From IMG/VR virus record IMGVR_UViG_3300032086_001878, positions 1-53,749 of that record: 53,749 nucleotides of DNA; one strand, written 5' to 3'. Under the pieces are notes generated by a model. That model was given only the letters and a program-made list of their open reading frames with translations, searched no databases and was not told where the DNA came from. The translations under genes and the position numbers were made by a program. Shown piece after piece: positions 48,777 to 53,749 of this stretch (the first letter of the stretch is position 1; each line of letters begins with the position of its first letter). This DNA comes from a virus.

Positions 48777-48859
48777 CATTGATTTTAAAGGATTGGTTGC
48801 GGGGAGAGGATTTGAACCTCTGACCTTCAGGTTATAGCCAGAAACCAATAAAATCAATG
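48777..48859. other. Candidate attP: tRNA 3'-half between inverted repeat arms
   Basis: On the minus strand 48835-48794 is the 3' half of a tRNA: anticodon loop ATAA, stem CCTGA, variable AGGTC, T-arm AGAGG-TTCAAAT-CCTCT, acceptor CCCCGCA, discriminator and CCA. It resembles tRNA-fMet (CAT) of alphaproteobacteria. The 5' half is missing, so it is not a tRNA gene. It is flanked by inverted arms CATTGATTTTA...TTGGTT (48777-48798) and AACCAATAAAATCAATG (48843-48859). Confidence 0.7.
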
Positions 48860-48986
48860 ACTTACAGGCAGGGTAATTAGTTAAGCCCATAACTTAACAC
48901 TTTTGTAGTGGGCTTGACTTAACTGGCGCTTTATGTAGGCGTAACTAATGGCACTACGGTTCCTAAACAATTTTGGGAGCTAATCG
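48860..48986. other. Intergenic region with promoter-like motif
   Basis: AAGCCC (48883-48888) and GGGCTT (48910-48915) can pair. TTGACTTAACTGGCG (48914-48928) is a degenerate copy of the shared element; TTAACT and TAACTA, 17 bp apart, could be the promoter of the next gene. Confidence 0.4.
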
Positions 48987-49211
48987 ATGCAGGAACAAGA
49001 TTTAAGACTAGAGGGTGGACACTTAGCAAAGACCAAGAAAATAGGTGTTTGTAATGAGTGTTGTAAGTATATGGGCGAAGGGGAACACAGCGTGGTACTG
49101 ATATATACGTATCTATCACCATTTTATTTTCCAGACGATGAAGACTGTCGGTCATATGCGTGGGAAAATTTATGCCTCGACTGTGGTAAGAATTACATTG
49201 ATATATCGTGA
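48987..49211 (+). CDS. Small zinc-ribbon-like protein, 74 aa
   Basis: GGGAG ribosome site. CNECC near residue 22 and CLDC near 63 suggest a four-Cys zinc ribbon. It overlaps the start of the primase frame. Function unknown; such ribbons occur in replication accessory proteins. Confidence 0.6.
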   Translation: MQEQDLRLEGGHLAKTKKIGVCNECCKYMGEGEHSVVLIYTYLSPFYFPDDEDCRSYAWENLCLDCGKNYIDIS

Positions 49212-49962
49212 ACAACTTAACTTCGTTAAATCTCTGAATTTAACTGAGGGTGAAAAAAAGACTCTTGCGTGTCCTGCTTGCGGCAAGCGAAATAAGTTCA
49301 CAGTGGACAAGTTCGATGGGGTATTGGTCTGGAACTGCTACTCCGCATCTTGCAGTGTTAAGGGTAGCTTTCGAGGCTCTAGAGACATGGATGCCCTGAA
49401 GAATTATATCGGGGGTTCACCTACGCAGAGACACCGCAGGATAAACAGGATGCCTGAAGTGACTACGAGTGTGACGAATCATGCCCCTGCCCTGACTTAC
49501 CTTCGGTCAGTAAATTCACTTGAAGCTTACGAGCAAGGCTATATAAAAATTAGATATGCTCCATCTGATAACAGAGTTCTTTTCTACACCCCTGATAACT
49601 TGGGGGCTGTAGGAAGGGCTTTAGATAAGCGTACTCCAAAGTGGTGGAGCTACGGGAATACTAGTAGCGGTATCCATGTAGGCAGCGGAAATCATTGTAT
49701 TTTAGTTGAAGACGCTCCTTCGGCCTGTTCTGTTAGTAGGATCGAAGGCTACACGGGCGTAGCTCTTCTTGGAACAAATGTAACACAACCGATTAGAAAA
49801 ACACTTAGTAAGTACACAAGTTGCGGAATTGTTCTTGACAAAGATGCCTCACGTAAGGCAGTGTTACTTACAAGGCAGAACAAATGTATTAACTACGTGC
49901 GGTTTACTGCCAATGATTTGAAGTTGTTAAGTGTTGAAAGAGTTAGAGATTTAATACAATGA
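49138..49962 (+). CDS. DNA primase, zinc finger plus TOPRIM
   Basis: Up to 274 aa. Zinc-binding CPACGKRNKF and NCYSASC near residues 45-73, then a TOPRIM-like core with ILVEDAPSACSV (Glu) and CGIVLDKDASRKAV (D-x-D). It makes primers for the phage polymerase. The start is uncertain: ATG 49138, ATG 49156 or TTG 49198 would avoid part of the overlap with the zinc-ribbon gene. Unlike T7 gp4 the helicase is a separate gene. Confidence 0.8.
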   Translation: MKTVGHMRGKIYASTVVRITLIYREQLNFVKSLNLTEGEKKTLACPACGKRNKFTVDKFDGVLVWNCYSASCSVKGSFRGSRDMDALKNYIGGSPTQRHRRINRMPEVTTSVTNHAPALTYLRSVNSLEAYEQGYIKIRYAPSDNRVLFYTPDNLGAVGRALDKRTPKWWSYGNTSSGIHVGSGNHCILVEDAPSACSVSRIEGYTGVALLGTNVTQPIRKTLSKYTSCGIVLDKDASRKAVLLTRQNKCINYVRFTANDLKLLSVERVRDLIQ

Positions 49963-50210
49963 GAAATTACAAAAGCTCAAGCCTCAGATATATTAGAAGC
50001 GAAAACCCAATATATCGGTGGGGGTTTTTACAAAAATCTTTCTCAACGATTATAAGAAAATTTAAAATGATGACGAGGATCGGAGTACCGCAAAGTGATT
50101 GGGTATCTTCGCACTCATGGGGTAGCCCTATTGTGCCTATGGCCCCACCCAGAAATGATCACGGATTAGCATTGAACATCGATACATATGTGGACTATGT
50201 AGATAAGTAG
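49959..50210 (+). CDS. Hypothetical protein, 83 aa
   Basis: ATGA overlap with the primase. Positions 50002-50028 form an AAAACCC/GGGTTTT hairpin inside the frame, so the true start may be ATG 50067 (47 aa, MMTRIGVPQSDW). The C-terminal part (VPMAPPRNDHGLALNIDTYV) looks more protein-like than the first 36 residues. Confidence 0.5.
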   Translation: MRNYKSSSLRYIRSENPIYRWGFLQKSFSTIIRKFKMMTRIGVPQSDWVSSHSWGSPIVPMAPPRNDHGLALNIDTYVDYVDK

Positions 50211-50266
50211 TTAATAATGAGTCGAAGCTAACCTTAGCACCGACTATAAACAACAAGGAAAAGGTA

Positions 50267-50470
50267 ATGAAAGCCAGAGGAATTGTGGTCATAGACTACG
50301 ATATAGATGGCGGTTTTAAAGAGGCCGCTGAAGAAGAACAACGATTAGAAGAAGCAATTAGCAAAATCGTTAAGGATAATAAAAGGGTGGTATTTCACCA
50401 AGTGGACATGAAAGAACGCAGAGGTGATGTTCCCCCTGATATTAAGAAGATGAAATTCAGAACTACCTGA
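50267..50470 (+). CDS. Hypothetical protein, 67 aa
   Basis: AAGGAAAAGG precedes the ATG. MKARGIVVIDYDIDGGFKEA, a strand then an acidic helix, and a basic end. Just before the helicase and closed by a terminator. No function assigned. Confidence 0.7.
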   Translation: MKARGIVVIDYDIDGGFKEAAEEEQRLEEAISKIVKDNKRVVFHQVDMKERRGDVPPDIKKMKFRTT

Positions 50471-50494
50471 TTTAAAACCAAAACTAAAAAAATT

Positions 50495-50524
50495 AGCCCC
50501 TTTCGAAAGATTGGGGCTTTTTTT
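50495..50524 (+). terminator. Rho-independent terminator
   Basis: AGCCCC/GGGGCT stem followed by TTTTTT; A-rich upstream side makes it potentially bidirectional. Confidence 0.85.
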
Positions 50525-50529
50525 GAATC

Positions 50530-50559
50530 ACTAAGTGCTTTACTATGCCACTCTATAAT
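50530..50559 (+). promoter_or_regulatory. Candidate promoter of the helicase-polymerase operon
   Basis: A perfect TATAAT (50554-50559) lies 22 bp before the helicase ATG. Upstream are ACTAAGTG and TGCTTTACTATGCCAC, which recall both shared elements, but no good -35 at 17 bp, so an activator may be needed. Confidence 0.45.
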
Positions 50560-50581
50560 AAAATAACAATAGGGCGGTATT

Positions 50582-51799
50582 ATGGAACAACAGCTAATAA
50601 AAACGCTGCTTAGTAATAGCACCTTCTTAGCGAATCAGGCGAACTTACGCAGGACACTATTCAGTGGTGAGTACGCATCGATCTACGATAAGCTGAAGGA
50701 AGCGCATGAAAAGTATGCAAGAGATCTAACCTTAGATGAAATCTACAGTCTCTGGCTCACAGATAATCCTGTAGCTACCCCTGCGGAAATCCATGAGGTT
50801 AGGGATGTAATAGACCAACTCAAGCGAGTTGAAGCTCTAGGTGAAGACGTTACCACAGATGTTATTACGAAGCTCTGGAGAGCCGATATAGGCCGTGAGA
50901 TAGCGAACCTTGGCATTAATATGGCTGAAGGTGATACAGGCGCTCTGTCGAGACTACAGAGCCTTATAGAGCGTGTTGGTGATGGGTTTATAGAAGATGA
51001 TTTTGGCGAACCTACCACAGATAATATTTATGAGCTTCTAGCTGAAACAAGCAACGAAAATAAATGTAAGTTTAACATCGAAACTTTGAGCCGACACCTC
51101 TACGGCATTGGTGGCGGTGACTTCATGTTAGTCGCAGCTAGACCCGAAACAGGTAAGTCTGCATTTGTCATTAGTTTAGCTGCAGCGCCTGGAGGTTTCT
51201 GTCAGCAAGGATACAAAGTTGTCTATATCGGAAACGAAGAAAAAACCACACGGACAAAGCTGAGAGCTATCCAAGCTTGTTCTGGCATGACCCGTGAGCA
51301 AATCGCTGAAGATCCTGATCTAGCCATGTCGATGTATACGGGAGTTAGAGATAACTTAATCATGCACGATGCCCAAGAGTGGGATCTAGATAAGATCAAC
51401 GCCTACTGCGAAAGAGTGCAGCCGAATGTCCTGATATTGGATCAGGCAGACAAGATACAGATCTCTGGTAACTATAATGCAAGCCATGAACGGATTAGGG
51501 AACTCTATCGTTCTATCAGGGAACTCGCAAAGCGACATGACTGTGCAGTGATAGCCGTGAGCCAAGCTTCGGCTGAAGCAGAGGGCAAGCTGCGGATTGA
51601 TTTCTCTATGCTCGAAGGAAGTAAGACGGGCAAAGCCGCTGAGATCGATGTCTGTTTGGGTATCGGTAAACCGTCAGGTGGCAATGACGATGAACCCAAT
51701 ACCACCAGACAATTATACATCAGCAAAAATAAACTCAGTGGATTTCACGGGAGTATCATTTGTTCAATTCAGCCAGAGGTAAGCAGATATGTTGAATGA
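50582..51799 (+). CDS. DnaB-type replicative helicase
   Basis: 405 aa. N-terminal helical domain (residues 1-135), then a RecA-type core: Walker A ARPETGKS (186-193), VVYIGNEE, Walker B VLILDQAD (283-290) and AVIAVSQAS. LYISKNKLSGFHGSI near the end fits the DnaB arginine-finger region. It unwinds DNA ahead of the polymerase. The gene is shorter than bacterial DnaB (about 470). Confidence 0.85.
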   Translation: MEQQLIKTLLSNSTFLANQANLRRTLFSGEYASIYDKLKEAHEKYARDLTLDEIYSLWLTDNPVATPAEIHEVRDVIDQLKRVEALGEDVTTDVITKLWRADIGREIANLGINMAEGDTGALSRLQSLIERVGDGFIEDDFGEPTTDNIYELLAETSNENKCKFNIETLSRHLYGIGGGDFMLVAARPETGKSAFVISLAAAPGGFCQQGYKVVYIGNEEKTTRTKLRAIQACSGMTREQIAEDPDLAMSMYTGVRDNLIMHDAQEWDLDKINAYCERVQPNVLILDQADKIQISGNYNASHERIRELYRSIRELAKRHDCAVIAVSQASAEAEGKLRIDFSMLEGSKTGKAAEIDVCLGIGKPSGGNDDEPNTTRQLYISKNKLSGFHGSIICSIQPEVSRYVE

Positions 51800-51953
51800 G
51801 TCAGACTTACAAGAATTTTATGAAGAGCAATTGAAAGAACAGCAAGAAAAGCTGCGGAAAGCAACTAAAGAAAAGGCCAAGTTATTTGAAGAACAGATAG
51901 ACCTTTTGCAGAAGCTAATCCGCAATCAAAATAAACTTTGGGGCATTGAATGA
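51789..51953 (+). CDS. Coiled-coil protein, 54 aa
   Basis: MLNESDLQEFYEEQLKEQQE and further Lys/Glu/Leu heptads to LWGIE. Overlaps helicase stop and polymerase start (ATGA), so it is translated between two replisome subunits and may link them. No known family. Confidence 0.65.
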   Translation: MLNESDLQEFYEEQLKEQQEKLRKATKEKAKLFEEQIDLLQKLIRNQNKLWGIE

Positions 51954-53749
51954 AAACACTAATACTGGACTTGGAAACGACCATACAACGACTTAACGGA
52001 AAGATAGATAACTCACCCTTTAACCCTAAAAATAAATGCGTATCAGCCCACTTCTGTTGGCTTGGAGAGCCTGTACAGACACTGGTATTCCACCATAATG
52101 AAAAGAAGTGGCCTGATAGCCCTGATACACTGAAGCAAGCTCTCGAAGAAGCTGACATCTTAGTAGCGCACAACGCTAAGTTTGATGTTCAGTGGCTTGT
52201 AGAAATGGGGTTCAGCATCCCTGAAACCGTATACTGCACAATGATTGGTGAATACATCTTAGCTAAAGGCCATCTTACTGAAGTCATTAAAGATGAAGAA
52301 GGTAAAGATAAAGTAGTACCTAAGTCATTAAGCTTAAAGAGAACCGCAGAACGAAGGGATGTAACTAGGAAGAAATCAGATTTAGTAGACGAATTATTTA
52401 AGTCTGGAACTGGCTTTGAAATGATGCCTTTAGATACTGTGATGGAATACGCAGAGGCAGACGTAATAAGTTGCCAAGAGATCTATCAGGCACAGCAAGA
52501 GGATTATGCAAAGCCAGAGAATACTTCGATGGCGTATGTAGTGACCCTGATGAACGAAATGCTTCTGTTTTTAGTAGAGCTTGAAAAGAACGGCATCAAA
52601 GTTGATTTGGAAAAGCTCGAAGAAATAAAGCAACAATTTACCGAAGAGCATCAGGAAATATCGAAGCGTCTGGAAGAGATTGTCGAACAGGTGATGGGAG
52701 ATACCCCAATTAATCTGGCTTCAGGCGAAGATATGAATAAAGTGATCTACAGCCGCAGAGTTAAAGACAAGAATAAACATAAGCAGGTTTTTAATATCGG
52801 CCCTAAAAAGTTTCCCCCGTGGATGAATAAGGCAGAATTTGCTAGGGCTGTTAGAGCTACAACGGAACTTGTTCAGAAGACAGATGCTAAAGTATGCCCT
52901 GAGTGCAACGGTGCAGGAAGGATACGAAAGTTTAAAGTTAACGGTGAGCCATATAAAAATACTTCGCCCTGTAAAACCTGTGACAGCAAAGGCGCATTAT
53001 ACGTTCCTAATGGAAAAACTGCAGGACTTAAACTAGTTCCCCGTGAAGCTGAAGATGCATCTGTTCATGGATTTAAGACTGACAAGACTACAATCCAACG
53101 ATTGATCGATCAGGCTGCAGCTAAAGGTAACGACATTGCTGTTGAGTTCCTTACTAAACTCTCTCGCATGAATGCTCTATCGACATATTTAGATAGCTTC
53201 ATTCAAGGGATTGAAACGTGGACACGTCCTGATGGATTGCTACATACAAACTTCAACCAATGCATCACTGCTACAGGCAGACTGTCTTCCTCGAACCCAA
53301 ACTTCCAGAACCAACCAAAGCGAGGCTTCCCTGTTAGAAGTGCGGTAATTAGCAGGTTTGAAAACGGGAAAATTTTAGAAACGGATTACTCAAATCTTGA
53401 GTTCGTCATGGCAGGGGAATTATCCCGTGACCCCCAGATTATTAAGGATGTTCTCGAAGGTAAGGATCTGCATAAGCAGACAGCCTCAATAATATATCAA
53501 TGTGAACCAGAACAGGTTAGTAAAGATCAACGGCAAAATTCAAAAAAATTCAGTTTTAGTCCGATTTATGGGGGAGTTGGTGGTGGTGAAGCCCCCCATA
53601 TCCGAAACTATTTTAAGGAGTTTTTCAATATATACAAAGGTCTGGGAGCTTATCATAAGAAGCTGACTGATGGTGTAATGAAGGACGGGCATATCACAAC
53701 ATTCTCAGGCCGACAGTTTTACTGGCCTGATGAAACCAGACGTAGGAAC
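51950..53749 (+). CDS. polA: DNA polymerase I-type (family A) with 3'-5' exonuclease, N-terminal 600 residues
   Basis: Continues at 134-457 after circularisation (707 aa). Exonuclease: LILDLETT (Asp7, Glu9), AHNAKFDVQWL (Asn75, Asp79), YAEAD (Tyr167, Asp171). Between exonuclease and polymerase is a zinc-finger insert CPECNGAG (Cys316, 319) and CKTCDSKG (Cys341, 344), half of a DnaJ central domain. Polymerase motif A TDYSNLEFVMAGELS (Asp479), motif B R528-x3-K532-x3-F536-x3-Y540-G. F536 is the residue equal to E. coli Phe762. The insert is a hallmark of HMO-2011-type phages. Confidence 0.95.
   Translation, partial: MKTLILDLETTIQRLNGKIDNSPFNPKNKCVSAHFCWLGEPVQTLVFHHNEKKWPDSPDTLKQALEEADILVAHNAKFDVQWLVEMGFSIPETVYCTMIGEYILAKGHLTEVIKDEEGKDKVVPKSLSLKRTAERRDVTRKKSDLVDELFKSGTGFEMMPLDTVMEYAEADVISCQEIYQAQQEDYAKPENTSMAYVVTLMNEMLLFLVELEKNGIKVDLEKLEEIKQQFTEEHQEISKRLEEIVEQVMGDTPINLASGEDMNKVIYSRRVKDKNKHKQVFNIGPKKFPPWMNKAEFARAVRATTELVQKTDAKVCPECNGAGRIRKFKVNGEPYKNTSPCKTCDSKGALYVPNGKTAGLKLVPREAEDASVHGFKTDKTTIQRLIDQAAAKGNDIAVEFLTKLSRMNALSTYLDSFIQGIETWTRPDGLLHTNFNQCITATGRLSSSNPNFQNQPKRGFPVRSAVISRFENGKILETDYSNLEFVMAGELSRDPQIIKDVLEGKDLHKQTASIIYQCEPEQVSKDQRQNSKKFSFSPIYGGVGGGEAPHIRNYFKEFFNIYKGLGAYHKKLTDGVMKDGHITTFSGRQFYWPDETRRRN
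53617..53749. repeat. Terminal redundancy, right copy
   Basis: Repeat of 1-133 with A instead of C at 53707. See the left copy. Confidence 0.95.

Noticed and set aside
48794-48835. tRNA gene
   Set aside because: Only the 3' half is present; D-arm and 5' acceptor strand are absent, position 34 differs from the CAT anticodon. Interpreted as att site.

Overview
The window looks like the complete circular map of a tailed double-stranded DNA phage with a podovirus-type (T7-like) virion. The first 133 bases recur at the end (1-133 = 53617-53749, one synonymous mismatch), so the unit genome is about 53,616 bp and the DNA polymerase gene runs across the cut. Base composition is AT-rich. The gene order, a family A polymerase with an internal half DnaJ-type zinc finger, a B12-dependent ribonucleotide reductase and the small-protein families resemble marine phages of the HMO-2011 type, known from SAR116, SAR11 and Roseobacter hosts. 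A tRNA 3'-half that looks alphaproteobacterial, and a DUF1127 protein, also point to an alphaproteobacterial host. The host assignment is inference.

Layout. (1) Plus strand, 46.26 kb through the end and on to 6.0 kb: a short 59-aa cassette, tyrosine integrase, small regulatory-type proteins, an attP-like tRNA fragment, primase, DnaB-type helicase, DNA polymerase A, a putative ssDNA-binding protein, a Cas4/RecB-like nuclease, two more PD-(D/E)XK proteins, DUF3310, MazG-like, class II ribonucleotide reductase and an RMF-like protein. (2) 6.0-6.94 kb: a gene-poor convergent region with two promoter-terminator units that look like small RNAs, a 58-aa minus-strand gene, a DnaA-box-like site and a duplicated 27-bp leader. 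(3) Minus strand, 39.4 down to 6.9 kb: a cluster of very small overlapping genes, terminase small and large subunits, portal, SleB-type hydrolase, scaffold, capsid, two tail-tube proteins, seven fibre/adhesin/chaperone genes, a lysis cassette (endolysin, Rz, Rz1) and large internal-virion proteins. (4) Minus strand, 46.0 down to 39.4 kb: an accessory island (GP88, DUF932, GIY-YIG, many unknowns), arranged as units that begin with the same ribosome-binding leader and end with a hairpin.

How it fits together. The plus strand holds early, lysogeny and replication functions and the minus strand virion functions plus the accessory island. No phage RNA polymerase is seen, so host sigma70 is expected to transcribe everything. 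Several promoters carry a shared CGCCACTTAGT-type element in either orientation in or beside the -35/-10 spacer, which suggests a common regulator. The most novel signal is at 6.32-6.39 kb: a strong plus-strand promoter and terminator frame an RNA of about 70 nt whose unpaired part is nearly a perfect antisense of the ribosome-binding leader shared by the accessory genes. It may be a phage trans-acting regulatory RNA, or a decayed copy of the same intercistronic element read on the other strand.
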